The notes under the pieces: model-generated
The model's database searches: none
Told to the model about the DNA's origin: nothing
What the model saw: the letters and a program-made list of their open reading frames with translations, nothing else
Shown: in pieces, positions 14,781-23,469 of the stretch
Position numbering within the stretch: the stretch's first letter is position 1
How the letters are laid out: each line of letters starts with the position of its first letter
NCBI GenBank assembly: GCA_963677915.2
Contig: CAXXGE010000023.1
Location: 1 to 31,850, forward strand
Reading direction: 5' to 3'
DNA from: G963677915 sp963677915
Lineage (GTDB): Bacteria; Bacillota; Clostridia; Lachnospirales; Vallitaleaceae
Length of the DNA stretch: 31,850 nt
Position numbers and translations under genes: made by a program

Positions 14781-15857
14781 ATGTCCAGCGTGGTGTGTAA
14801 TGATATCAATAAGATTTACAGCGGTGGTGTACATGCTGTAAAAAATTTCAATATGGAAATGAAAGACGGCGAGTTTGTGGTGCTTGTAGGACCTTCTGGA
14901 TGTGGTAAATCAACGCTGCTCAGGATGCTGGCCGGCCTTGAAGGTATAAGTGAAGGTGAACTGCGTATTGACGGCAAGTTTGTAAACAACGTAGCACCAT
15001 CAGACAGAGACATTGCCATGGTATTCCAGAACTATGCCCTGTATGGAAATATGACCGTCTACGAGAATATGGGTTTCAGTCTTACAGTTCGTCATGCATC
15101 TGCGGATGAGATCCATGAGAAGGTCATGAAGGTTTCGGAAGTGGTGAATTTAAGAGACCTTTTGAAAAGAAAGCCAAAAGCTCTGTCAGGGGGGCAAAGG
15201 CAAAGGGTTGCACTTGGCCGTGCCATCGTGAGAGATGCAGGCGTTTACCTTATGGATGAACCTCTCTCCAATCTGGATGCAAAACTCCGTGCTTCAACAA
15301 GAAAGGAACTTGTTGAACTACATAGAAAATTGGGTGTCACTTTTATTTATGTGACCCATGACCAGGTGGAAGCCATGACCATGGCAACGCGGATTGTTGT
15401 ACTTAAAGACGGTTTTACCCAGCAGATTGGCACACCGTCGGAGGTATATGCAACGCCTGAAAATATGTTTGTTGCAAGTTTCATCGGTACGCCTCCAATG
15501 AATTTTGTAATGGGAGAAGTGAAAGGTGGACGCTTTGTTTCTGAAGAACTGTCATTTCCTATCCCGGAATGTCATAAAAAGGTGCTGGGTTACGAGGGTA
15601 AAAAAGTAGCCTTTGGCATACGTGCTGAAGACTTTACTTTAGGAAAGAGAGAAGGCTGCATGAAATATGAATGCACCATCGATGCCCTGGAGCTTTTGGG
15701 AGCGGATGAATGGATATACTTCTATCTCAATGGTGAACAGATGATTGCCAGAATACCTTCAATGAGAACACTTGAAGTAGGACTTGACATAGAGTTCTCT
15801 TTTGACCCGGCAGAAGCACATTTTTTTGATTTGGACACTGAGAAACGGATTTATTAG
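14781..15857 (+). CDS. ABC transporter ATPase (MsmX/UgpC/MalK family)
   Basis: A 358-residue cytoplasmic ATPase that energises carbohydrate importers. Walker A GPSGCGKST is at residues 37-45, the Q-loop around VFQNYALYGN (81-90), the signature LSGGQRQRVALGRA at 135-148, Walker B VYLMDEPLSNLDA at 155-167, and the H-loop YVTHDQVEAMT after that. A C-terminal TOBE/MalK-like regulatory domain follows (from about residue 235). LplB/YtcP importers of Bacillota often rely on a shared, unlinked MsmX. Here the ATPase is encoded inside the operon, so the importer is self-contained. It is flanked on both sides by pairs of small membrane proteins. GAGGAGGC-like sequence precedes ATG 14781. Confidence 0.94.
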   Translation: MSSVVCNDINKIYSGGVHAVKNFNMEMKDGEFVVLVGPSGCGKSTLLRMLAGLEGISEGELRIDGKFVNNVAPSDRDIAMVFQNYALYGNMTVYENMGFSLTVRHASADEIHEKVMKVSEVVNLRDLLKRKPKALSGGQRQRVALGRAIVRDAGVYLMDEPLSNLDAKLRASTRKELVELHRKLGVTFIYVTHDQVEAMTMATRIVVLKDGFTQQIGTPSEVYATPENMFVASFIGTPPMNFVMGEVKGGRFVSEELSFPIPECHKKVLGYEGKKVAFGIRAEDFTLGKREGCMKYECTIDALELLGADEWIYFYLNGEQMIARIPSMRTLEVGLDIEFSFDPAEAHFFDLDTEKRIY

Positions 15858-15866
15858 GAGGTACTC

Positions 15867-16268
15867 ATGGATTCAATATTTTATAAAAGCACAAGAATGG
15901 TGCTCATGATTACGGCCCTTATTCAATTGGCTGTTTCCCAGATTCATATCGAGGCAATCACCAAATTATTTGTTCGTGACGTAGGCTTTTTCCTTTTCAT
16001 CTTTGTCATTACCGGCCTTCTTGTACTCTTTAATCTGACATCGATGGGGGAAACGACAGCTGGTAATCTTGGGATGTTCAGCATAATGACTGTGGCTGCA
16101 GTTACCAGTGGATGTGTCTATATGTACAAAGTATGGACGGACTATGTTACACAAACAGCAGTTGTCTGGAAGGATATTCAATTGACCTTCATAATAACGG
16201 CTGTTGTTATTGCTGTTTATCTGATTGGCGGTATGATCGTCATAGTGAAGGGGCTTGCAAATAGGTAG
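15867..16268 (+). CDS. Small four-TM membrane protein of unknown family (importer-linked 3)
   Basis: An unrecognised 133-residue hydrophobic protein with four likely membrane helices, near residues 10-27, 35-55, 67-88 and 109-128, and few charges outside the short loops. It begins nine bases after the ATPase stop, with AGGAGG just ahead of ATG 15867. Size and topology resemble the 14359 product, but no shared motif was identified by eye. Strong ribosome binding sites and tight spacing argue that it is a real gene translated with the importer. No function can be assigned. Confidence 0.82.
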   Translation: MDSIFYKSTRMVLMITALIQLAVSQIHIEAITKLFVRDVGFFLFIFVITGLLVLFNLTSMGETTAGNLGMFSIMTVAAVTSGCVYMYKVWTDYVTQTAVVWKDIQLTFIITAVVIAVYLIGGMIVIVKGLANR

Positions 16269-16291
16269 TTTATCACTTAAGGGGTGAAACA

Positions 16292-16759
16292 ATGAAAAAG
16301 TTATTCACAGAAAGACAGATTGCAGGAATGGTTCGGTTTTGGGCTGCTGCAGCTGCCTACTATTTCATCGGATGGGGTACAGGACTAGGAGCTCAAACCA
16401 ATATTATCGATTTCGTCTTTTTCCTTGGTGTAGGTATTGGCATTGCCGAGATGTTCATCGTGAAGCCGATTATCATTCATATGTTCAATACGGACGAAGG
16501 ATTCTATTGGCGCCAGAAAAGCGTTTGGCAGAAAGCAGCTTCCAGGCTGTTGACCGTCTTCCGGTCCATGCTGATGGTTTTCCTGATCGTACTCACATAT
16601 GATGCAATAAATATTGCCGCCATCCGTTTATTGAATCTGCCTGCGGATGCAGTCTTCCTGCCAGGTGAACCCATCATGTTCGGTATTTTCTACATCCTGT
16701 ATTATACACTTCTAACCGGTATGGTTAGGCGGTTCAGATATAGAGTTAAGGAGTCATAA
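16292..16759 (+). CDS. Small four-TM membrane protein of unknown family (importer-linked 4)
   Basis: An unrecognised 155-residue membrane protein with four hydrophobic segments, near residues 10-28, 36-60, 86-108 and 124-146. A polar loop between the second and third (NTDEGFYWRQKSVWQKAASR) should be cytoplasmic, and the C-terminus is strongly basic (RRFRYRVKES). AAGGGGTG lies upstream of ATG 16292. Its TAA shares one base with the ATG of the second lyase (TAATG), indicating translational coupling. Linkage of a lyase start to a membrane protein stop hints at coordinated uptake and cleavage, but that is inference. Confidence 0.83.
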   Translation: MKKLFTERQIAGMVRFWAAAAAYYFIGWGTGLGAQTNIIDFVFFLGVGIGIAEMFIVKPIIIHMFNTDEGFYWRQKSVWQKAASRLLTVFRSMLMVFLIVLTYDAINIAAIRLLNLPADAVFLPGEPIMFGIFYILYYTLLTGMVRRFRYRVKES

Positions 16760-18645
16760 TGAAATTTGTTGATATTGAAGCAATAAAAAAACGAATGGCC
16801 AGTGATGCAGACTATCAGGCCATGCACGATGAGATGGCTAAAGAAGCCATAGGATTTCACGCTACTTTTGAGGATGATCCAAAAAAAATATCCAGATGGG
16901 GCCACCACTATTTTTGTGAAGAGGACGGCAGTGCTCTCATCTATGATCCTGAAAAACCCCATGACCATGTCTGTCCTCTTTGTGGTAGAGCATACCATAG
17001 TGAGCTTTTCGACGGGGTCTGGGTATATAGCTACAGAAACGCGGCAATACTTACATTGATGAAGTCGGCTATCCTATACAGGATCAGCGGGGAGGAACGG
17101 TTCAAAGCAATCTATGAGGAAATCCTGTCCTTCTACATGAAGCATTATTTGGCGTTCAAGCTTCACAATAAAGAAGGTGAGGAGTTCGACACCATTGACG
17201 AGATGCATTGGGGATGTGGCCGTATCATGCCGCAAGGGCTCAACGAAGCGATTATCCTCAATAGGATGCTTTTTAGTATGGAGTTGATGAAAGAGGCCGT
17301 CAGTGACGACGTGCTTGATGCCTTTAAGATGACCTTCATACCCGAAGTATTCAGGCTCCTGAAGCCACAGGTCATCCAGATCCACAACATTTCCTGTTGG
17401 ATGAATGCAGTCATCGGTTCCATGGGACTCTTTGCCGGCAACCAGGAGATGATCGATTTCGCCTTCAAAGGTGAATTCAACATCGGCCGCCAGTTGAGAG
17501 AAGGTGTCACGGATGACAATTTCTGGTATGAAGGCTCTATACACTATAATTTCTTCACACTGGAAGGCGTTACATCCCTGACGTTGTTTGCCAAGGTATA
17601 CGACTATGATTTCGGTCCTGAACTGGCAGTGGTCGAGAATATGCTTATCACAGCATACTATTACGCTTTTGACAACCACAGGTTCCCGAATCCCAATGAT
17701 GGATGGCCGAATGTAAACCTGAAGACATACAGCTATATCTATTCAATCGGCACCAAGGTATTTGGATATGACAGCGAAGTCGGTAAGATACTGAACTGTA
17801 TTCTAGCGAAGGAAGAGGAGAGGGGCACTGTCCCGCTGTCAAAGCCTTATTATTATGACAACCGACTGTCCTATGAACGCTTCATACTGCTGCCGGATTA
17901 TTTTGTCAGCGAGTGCGCAATTGCAAAAGGTACTTCCAGGAAGTTCGCCCATTCCAATTTTGCACTGCTGAAGAACGACCGTGTCAACCTTTTCTACAAA
18001 TACGGTCACAATGGCAAGTCCCATGCACATCCGGACAAGATGACAATCGAGGCTACTCTGGATGGTGTGCTTCTCACGAAGGACCTGTCCAATGCGGGTT
18101 ATGGATCGGTTATCTGCAATGAGTGGCACCGCGTGACAGCCTCCCATAATACCATTGTCGTAGATGGACAGAACCATACCTCCACGGAGCCAGGAGAAGT
18201 CCTGGACTATTCGGAAAACCGGGTGAAGGCAAGGGCAGTCGACGTGTATGAAGATGTCGCCTTCACGCGTGACCTTAAAATTTCAGAAAAAGGCTTTGAA
18301 GATATATTTACAGCAGAATCGGATCAAGACAGAAATTACGATTTTATCTTTCATGTGAAAGGTGAATGTCTATCAGAATTATCGACTGGCTCCGGAAGCA
18401 TTGACTACAGTTCCAATGGCTATCAGCATATGAAAGATATTCAAAAAGTAGTCGCTGAAGATAATGAAATCATCCTGGATTGGATGCTGGATGGTAAAGA
18501 ATTCCAATGGACTTTCGAAACTGATGAATGTGACGTGTTCTTTGCAAAAACGCCTGATAATCCGATTTCTGATTGGCGACACACATTGATTCTTAGGAAA
18601 AAAGGCAAGAAGGCAACTTTCAAACAGAAATGGGAAATCAAGTAA
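16759..18645 (+). CDS. Heparinase II/III-type polysaccharide lyase with N-terminal zinc-ribbon-like motif
   Basis: A 628-residue lyase without signal peptide, so cytoplasmic. The N-terminus has Cys53 (WGHHYFCEEDG) and the CPLCG pair Cys72/Cys75 followed by AYHSELFDGVWVY, a possible metal-binding knuckle seen in one branch of these lyases. The toroid has HNISCW (His209, Asn210) and NFWYEGSIHYNF (Tyr257, His262). The beta-sandwich has GHNGKSHAHPDK (417-428) and ASHNTIVVDG (461-470), matching expected Asn/His/Tyr/His catalytic positions. Its sequence differs greatly from the lyase at 7264, so the two probably act on different linkages or chain lengths. It begins on the last base of the preceding stop and is followed by kdgF after 29 bases. 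Confidence 0.88.
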   Translation: MKFVDIEAIKKRMASDADYQAMHDEMAKEAIGFHATFEDDPKKISRWGHHYFCEEDGSALIYDPEKPHDHVCPLCGRAYHSELFDGVWVYSYRNAAILTLMKSAILYRISGEERFKAIYEEILSFYMKHYLAFKLHNKEGEEFDTIDEMHWGCGRIMPQGLNEAIILNRMLFSMELMKEAVSDDVLDAFKMTFIPEVFRLLKPQVIQIHNISCWMNAVIGSMGLFAGNQEMIDFAFKGEFNIGRQLREGVTDDNFWYEGSIHYNFFTLEGVTSLTLFAKVYDYDFGPELAVVENMLITAYYYAFDNHRFPNPNDGWPNVNLKTYSYIYSIGTKVFGYDSEVGKILNCILAKEEERGTVPLSKPYYYDNRLSYERFILLPDYFVSECAIAKGTSRKFAHSNFALLKNDRVNLFYKYGHNGKSHAHPDKMTIEATLDGVLLTKDLSNAGYGSVICNEWHRVTASHNTIVVDGQNHTSTEPGEVLDYSENRVKARAVDVYEDVAFTRDLKISEKGFEDIFTAESDQDRNYDFIFHVKGECLSELSTGSGSIDYSSNGYQHMKDIQKVVAEDNEIILDWMLDGKEFQWTFETDECDVFFAKTPDNPISDWRHTLILRKKGKKATFKQKWEIK

Positions 18646-18674
18646 AGAACTCTGTACACAGAAGGGAGCAACAA

Positions 18675-19007
18675 ATGGATATTCAGCATTATTTTATGAA
18701 CGACGATATCGAGCTTGAGGACCTTGGCAACGGGATAACCCGAAAGGTACTGGCTTATAGCGATGATCTGATGGTAGTAGAAGTGAACTTTGAAAAAGGT
18801 GCAATCGGAGCACTTCACAGCCATCCCCATGAACAAATATCCTACGTTCTTGAAGGCGCTTTTGAATTCAATATAGCTGGTGAAAAGAAAATAGTTCGTG
18901 CCGGTGATACGACTTACAAAGAACCGGACATTGAACACGGCGCTGTTTGCCTTGAGAAAGGCAGACTGCTGGACATCTTCACACCGATGAGAAAAGACTT
19001 TGTTTGA
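18675..19007 (+). CDS. kdgF: KdgF, cupin enzyme linearising unsaturated uronates
   Basis: A 110-residue single-domain cupin. KdgF converts the cyclic 4,5-unsaturated uronates released by lyases into the linear ketouronate DKI/DEH in the cytoplasm. The metal and catalytic residues of the family are visible: His48, His50 and Gln54 in ALHSHPHEQISYVLEG, His88 in DIEHGAV, and Asp100 with Arg106 in LLDIFTPMRKDF. Length and every block agree with known KdgF proteins. ATG 18675 is chosen because GGGAGC lies just before it. The extra upstream in-frame codons from 18630 have no ribosome binding site. It sits between a lyase and a reductase, exactly where the pathway requires it. Confidence 0.93.
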   Translation: MDIQHYFMNDDIELEDLGNGITRKVLAYSDDLMVVEVNFEKGAIGALHSHPHEQISYVLEGAFEFNIAGEKKIVRAGDTTYKEPDIEHGAVCLEKGRLLDIFTPMRKDFV

Positions 19008-19026
19008 CCATTTGCAGGAGGAAAAT

Positions 19027-19779
19027 ATGAAAAAATATGCAATGATTACAGGCGGCACAGGCGGTATCGGTCTTGCTGTAGCAAAAACACTTGGAAAAGA
19101 AGGATACGACATCATTATCAACGGCATTGATCCGACTCAGGGAGCCAAGGCGTTGAAAGAGCTTGGAGAACTTGGTATTGAAGCAGAACTGTATCTTTTC
19201 GATGTCACAGATGAAGAAGCAATCAACAAAGCAATGGATGAAATCAGCGAGAAGTATGATCACCTCGATGTATTGGTCAACAATGCTGGAGGACTCGGTG
19301 GTCGTTCCAGATTTGAAGAAATGAGCACTGAGTTCTACAGAAAAGTCATGGCGCTGAACCTCGACTCTGTCTTCTTCGTCACGAGAAAAGCCATACCATT
19401 ACTAAAAAAGTCAACCAATCAACCATCCATTATCAACTACACATCAATTGCAGGATGGAATTCCGGAGGCCCTGGGGCTGGTATATATGGTACTTCGAAG
19501 GCAGCGGTGACAACTCTGACCAGAGCTTTCGCAAAAGACCTGGCCGAGTATGGTATACGCGCCAATGCTGTATCACCTGGCACTATCGATACGCCATTCC
19601 ATCAAGCAACCAAGGATAAGAATCCAGAGCTCTTCGAATCATGGAAGAACAACATACTGATGAAGCGTTTCGGTGAACCTGAAGAAGTTGCCTCAGTGGT
19701 CAAATTCCTTACAGGCAAAGACTCTTCATTCCTTACAGGCGAAGTGATTCAGATTAATGGCGGGCAGGCATTCATTTGA
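19027..19779 (+). CDS. SDR-family reductase, probable DEH/DKI-to-KDG step
   Basis: A 250-residue short-chain dehydrogenase/reductase. The dinucleotide motif TGGTGGIG is at residues 8-15, NNAG at 85-88, and the catalytic set is Asn111, Ser140, Tyr154 and Lys158 (IYGTSKAAV). The tail FLTGEVIQINGGQAFI is standard for classical SDRs. Given its position directly after kdgF, the likely reaction is reduction of the linear unsaturated-uronate product (DEH) to 2-keto-3-deoxygluconate, as for the alginate-pathway DEH reductases. A KduD-like activity needing KduI is possible, but no kduI is present. ATG 19027 follows CAGGAGG. The ending TGA is a true stop. It overlaps or abuts the MATE pseudogene. Confidence 0.9.
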   Translation: MKKYAMITGGTGGIGLAVAKTLGKEGYDIIINGIDPTQGAKALKELGELGIEAELYLFDVTDEEAINKAMDEISEKYDHLDVLVNNAGGLGGRSRFEEMSTEFYRKVMALNLDSVFFVTRKAIPLLKKSTNQPSIINYTSIAGWNSGGPGAGIYGTSKAAVTTLTRAFAKDLAEYGIRANAVSPGTIDTPFHQATKDKNPELFESWKNNILMKRFGEPEEVASVVKFLTGKDSSFLTGEVIQINGGQAFI

Positions 19780-19780
19780 G

Positions 19781-21128
19781 TTGAAAGATTATAGAGAAAA
19801 AATCTTAAATGGTAACTTGATACAGGCAATGCTTCTGATAGCATTGCCTGTAGCTTTAAACAATATCGTACAGAGATTCTACGATTTGGCTGACACTTGG
19901 TTTGCCACAACAATAGGCAGTATTGAGATCGCGTCTCTTACCTTTGCAGGTCCGATCAACCAGCTCATAGTTTCTTTAGCAAACGGGCTTGCCATTGCAG
20001 GTACCGCTATGATGGCAAGAAAAATCGGAGAAGACAATCGTAATGCAGCAAAGAAAATATGTGGACAACTTCTTGTTATCGGCTTGGCATTGGGATTTTG
20101 ATGGTAATTGGTGGTGTTTTTTGGTCAAGGGAGATTCTGGTGTGTACTTTGGTGCGACTGAACTTATTGCATCCACTGGCAGCATCTACATGCTGATGAT
20201 TATGATTAGTGCACCTTTTACTTTTGTTTTAACGGTTTTTATTGCCTATAAAAGATCCTATGGGGGAACCAAAGAGGCACTAAATACTAGTTTCATTGCC
20301 ATGGGGATAAAATTGGTGCTGTCATGGATTTTTGTCATTGAAAAGGGAATGGGACTTTATGTCTCGGACTGTCTCTGTTTATTGCCCATGGGATTATCTG
20401 TTGTTATATATTTTATGATCTTTATATCCAGAATGGATGGGGCAGCTATCGTTGGATTCAATCTATATAGACAGAAAAATTGATATGGACAATCATTATA
20501 ATTGGACTGCCTGTGGTACTGGAAAAAAGTGCCATGTCGTTAGGACATATCCTGGCGAATAAATATATCGTGAGTTATGGTGAAATACCACTTGCAGGTT
20601 TGGGAATTACAAACAGAATCAACTCAATTGCCTTTAGTGCTTCAGCCGGTATCGGTGCTGGATTGGTGTCATTGTGGGACAAACCGTAGGTGACAATAAT
20701 GTGGCTAGAGCTGAAAAGGCAGTGGAGATTGGTGTCAGATTAAGTTTGACGGCTGGGATATTACTTTTTGCTTTGCAGATGGCTCTAAGGCCTGCGATTG
20801 CCCGGGTCTTCTCTGGGGACGATGCTTTGCTCTATCAGAATATCATGGGTTCCATGATGGTCATCGCACCTTCGATAGTACCTTGGGCACTTTTTCAAGT
20901 TGTTGTGGGCGCTTTTCAAGGTGTAGGGATGACGAAACTGGCTCTCCTGATTAGCTTCATACGGCTCTATATTTTCAGGCTGCCAATGATTATCTTGTTC
21001 AGTCGGGTGTTTGAACTAGGGCCATCAAGTATTGGTATGCAATGTTGATAAGCAACGCTCTGACAGCTGTTGTTGCTTTGGGAATTTATCGGTGGTCCGG
21101 ATGGCAAAGGAAATATAGGATTATATAA
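19781..21128 (+). pseudogene. MATE-family efflux transporter, broken by several frameshifts
   Basis: The reading starts around TTG 19781 (KDYREKILNGNLIQAML), or at ATG 19757 inside the SDR end, and gives a recognisable MATE N-terminus (MLLIALPVALNNIVQRFYDLADTWFA). A one-base loss in a T run at 20096-20099 breaks the frame. Further shifts lie near 20140, between about 20360 and 20480, at about 20670 and at about 21035. The pieces YFGATELIASTGS, LPVVLEKSAMSLGHILA, GQTVGDNNVARAEKAV and the last segment ending at TAA 21126-21128 follow MATE order. With at least five disruptions it cannot make a transporter. Such proteins export cationic drugs or metabolites using Na+ or H+. Confidence 0.88.
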
Positions 21129-21144
21129 GTGATTGGAGTGCAAT

Positions 21145-21961
21145 ATGAACGGTAATTATAAATTTATAGACCTCAGCATTGGAATCAGCAATGATTCTGT
21201 TTGCGAAGTGAGGGCCATCCCAGATACAGAGGATAACCCATGACTCAGCTGATGGATTGAAGCTGCTGGTGAATTCCTTTGAATGTGAACCTGAAGATCT
21301 ACCATCGGGAGGATATGGAAACGCGGTCGAGATTGTCACTGCAGGTACACATACTGCAACGCATATGGATGCTCCTTGGCACTATGGTGCCACATCAGGA
21401 GGAAAGCCTTCAAAAACAATAGAAGAAATCCCATTGGAATGGTGCTTTTCGGATGGCGTGGTGCTGGACTTTCGAAACCGGCCCGATGGTCATGTGATTA
21501 CTAAAATTGAGCTGCAGGAAGAGCTTAAGAGAATTAACTATGAAATTAAGCCATATGATATCGTTTTTCATCATGACAGGCAACGATAAAAAAATAAATG
21601 ACAGGGAAGCGTATTTCAAACAGCCCGGAATGGGGCGTGAAGGCGTACTGTGGCTTGCGGATCAAGGTGTCAAGATCATGGGCATTGATGCGTGGGGATT
21701 TGATGCATCTTTTGCATCCATACGTGACAAGTTCAAGCAAACCGGCGACAAATCGATTCTATGGCAAGCTCATTTTGCAGGTATCGATAAGGAATATTGC
21801 CATATTGAAAAACTAACAAACCTTGACAAACTGCCAGCTTATGGATTCAAAGTGATGTGTGTTTCCCAATCAAAATCCAGAAAGCAAGTGCGGGTTGGGT
21901 AAGGGTTGTGGCAATGGTAGATAAAAACAGTTCACCATTGTATAAGGGAGGATGCTTATGA
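21145..21961 (+). pseudogene. Cyclase-family (kynurenine formamidase-like) metal hydrolase, frameshifted
   Basis: ATG 21145 follows GGAGTG. The product belongs to the cyclase family (PF04199), metal-dependent hydrolases of amide or lactone bonds. The metal motif HTATHMDAPWHY is intact (about 21352-21387), as is REYCHIEKL-like text near the end (KEYCHIEKLTNLDKLPAYGFKV). The frame is broken near 21240 (NP, then stop, with DSADGLKLL in another frame), again near 21570-21585, and near 21860, after which the proper tail KIQKASAGWVRVVAMVD is found in a third frame. The restored frame ends at TGA 21959-21961, overlapping the next ATG (ATGA), so the gene was once translationally coupled to the flavoprotein downstream. 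Confidence 0.85.
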
Positions 21962-23157
21962 GCCAGCATGCAATCAGCGAGGCTGAAAGATGCTTGAAAT
22001 GCAAAAAGCCATTGTGTGTCGAGGGATGTCCTGTCAGTACGGACATACCAGAGATGGCCAGGAAAATCGTAGAAGGCAATATCGCGGATGCAGGAAAAAT
22101 GCTTTTTGAGAACAATCCATTAAGTGTGGTATGTGCACTCATATGTCCACATGAAAACCAATGTGAAGGACATTGTATCCTCAATAAGAAACAAAGGCCC
22201 ATACATGTCAGTTCGATGGAACGCTATGTGTCCGATTTCTATCTCACGAGGATGGATTACACACCTGAGAAACACATGGACAAGAGAATAGCAATCATCG
22301 GTTCCGGTCCCGCCGGCATTACCCTTTCCTATCTTATGGCGCTAAAAGGTTATGAAGTCACATTGTTCGACAACCACGACAAAATCGGAGGGGTTCTGAG
22401 ATACGGCATCCCTGAATTCAGGCTGCCGAACTCAATCCTGGACCGTATAAAAGTCAAGCTGGAATCCCTCGGCGTTTCCATTCGCCCGAACACTTTGATC
22501 GGTCCAAACATTACGTTGGACGATCTGATGGAAGATGGCTATGACGCCGTTTTTGTCGGTACGGGTGTCTGGAAACCGAACCGAATAAAAATCAAAGGAG
22601 AGACAAGGGGGAACGTCCACTTCGCGGTCGACTACCTCAAGAATCCGTCCGTCTACAACCTGGGTAAGAAAGTCGTCATCATCGGAGCTGGGAATGTCGC
22701 CATGGACGTTGCGAGGACATCCCTAAGAAGAGGCAGCAACGATGTCACAATTGTTTACAGAAAGGGAGAGGATTCTCTGCCTGCGCTCAAGGAGGAAGTC
22801 AGTTATGCCAAGCTGGACGGCGCCCAGTTCGAGTTCTATAAACAACCTGTTGAAATTACCAAAGATGGCCTTGTCTATAAGGAAACATCTGAGGGTGAAG
22901 GCAAAACAGGTATGATTGAAGCTGATTCAATCATTATAGCAATCGGACAGGGGCCACAAAAGAACATTGTTATGACATCCAAAGGAATCCGGCTGGACAA
23001 TGTCGGCCTGGTCGTCACTGACGAATGTGGAAGAACGGACCGGAAGGGCGTCTTTGCAGCGGGTGATGTCGTATCGGGTGCAAAAACCGTGGTTGAAGCG
23101 GTCAAATACACGAAACTGACTGCCAAAGCAATGGAGGAGTATTTATGGACTGTATAA
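21958..23157 (+). CDS. GltD-like NAD(P)-dependent FAD/4Fe-4S oxidoreductase
   Basis: A 399-residue flavoprotein resembling the glutamate synthase small subunit, dihydropyrimidine dehydrogenase PreT and sulfide dehydrogenase SudA. N-terminal cysteines for two 4Fe-4S clusters are at residues 12, 15, 20, 24 and 59, 63, 69, 73. The FAD-binding GSGPAG is at 115-120, the NAD(P)-binding IIGAGNVAMDVART in the middle, and a C-terminal FAD block GVFAAGDVVSGAKTVVEAV. It moves electrons from NAD(P)H to a partner not identified here. No large glutamate synthase subunit is in the window. ATG 21958 overlaps the cyclase relic stop. Its own TAA overlaps the first codons of the KDG-kinase relic by 13 bases. 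It is intact among pseudogenes. Confidence 0.88.
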   Translation: MSQHAISEAERCLKCKKPLCVEGCPVSTDIPEMARKIVEGNIADAGKMLFENNPLSVVCALICPHENQCEGHCILNKKQRPIHVSSMERYVSDFYLTRMDYTPEKHMDKRIAIIGSGPAGITLSYLMALKGYEVTLFDNHDKIGGVLRYGIPEFRLPNSILDRIKVKLESLGVSIRPNTLIGPNITLDDLMEDGYDAVFVGTGVWKPNRIKIKGETRGNVHFAVDYLKNPSVYNLGKKVVIIGAGNVAMDVARTSLRRGSNDVTIVYRKGEDSLPALKEEVSYAKLDGAQFEFYKQPVEITKDGLVYKETSEGEGKTGMIEADSIIIAIGQGPQKNIVMTSKGIRLDNVGLVVTDECGRTDRKGVFAAGDVVSGAKTVVEAVKYTKLTAKAMEEYLWTV

Positions 23158-23452
23158 CGGTTGGCGAAAGTATGGTTCTGTTCAGCCCCGACAGTCAAGG
23201 GCCGTTAAAATATGTACACAGCTTTAGCAAATCCATCGCAGGTGCAGAATCCAATGTCTAATATTACAGGAAGGACTCTGCGGCCAGCCATATGACGCCT
23301 GATATTCTTGACGCCGACTACACTGGTATCCTTCAAGGCTGCGCCTTGATTGACTGTGGTTTTCTTGCAAACTGTATTGGCGCTATGGCAACGCTTGTCA
23401 GTAGCAACATGGACGGTTACCCGACAGTTGAACAAGTGGATCGTTTCTTTGG
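23145..23452 (+). pseudogene. kdgK: 2-keto-3-deoxygluconate kinase, internally deleted
   Basis: KdgK phosphorylates KDG to KDPG. ATG 23145 begins MDCITVGESMVLFSPDSQGP, the standard PfkB-family N-terminus of KdgK, and reaches IAGAESNV before TAA at 23258-23260. A short middle scrap (TPDILDADYTGI) and the C-terminal block ANCIGAMATLVSSNMDGYPTVEQVDRFFG follow. Over 200 residues, including the catalytic GAGD region, are gone. The start codon lies inside the end of the preceding flavoprotein gene, as in a tightly packed operon. The loss removes the step that should follow the reductase at 19027. Confidence 0.85.
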
Positions 23453-23469
23453 TTGTGGCGATTCACTGG

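Noticed and set aside
17074..17679. Minus-strand open frame of 201 codons inside the second lyase.
   Set aside because: Antisense shadow of a well-supported coding region; no start signals.
18441..19127. Minus-strand open frame of 228 codons across the second lyase, kdgF and the reductase.
   Set aside because: It crosses three confidently called genes on the other strand and has the composition of an antisense shadow.
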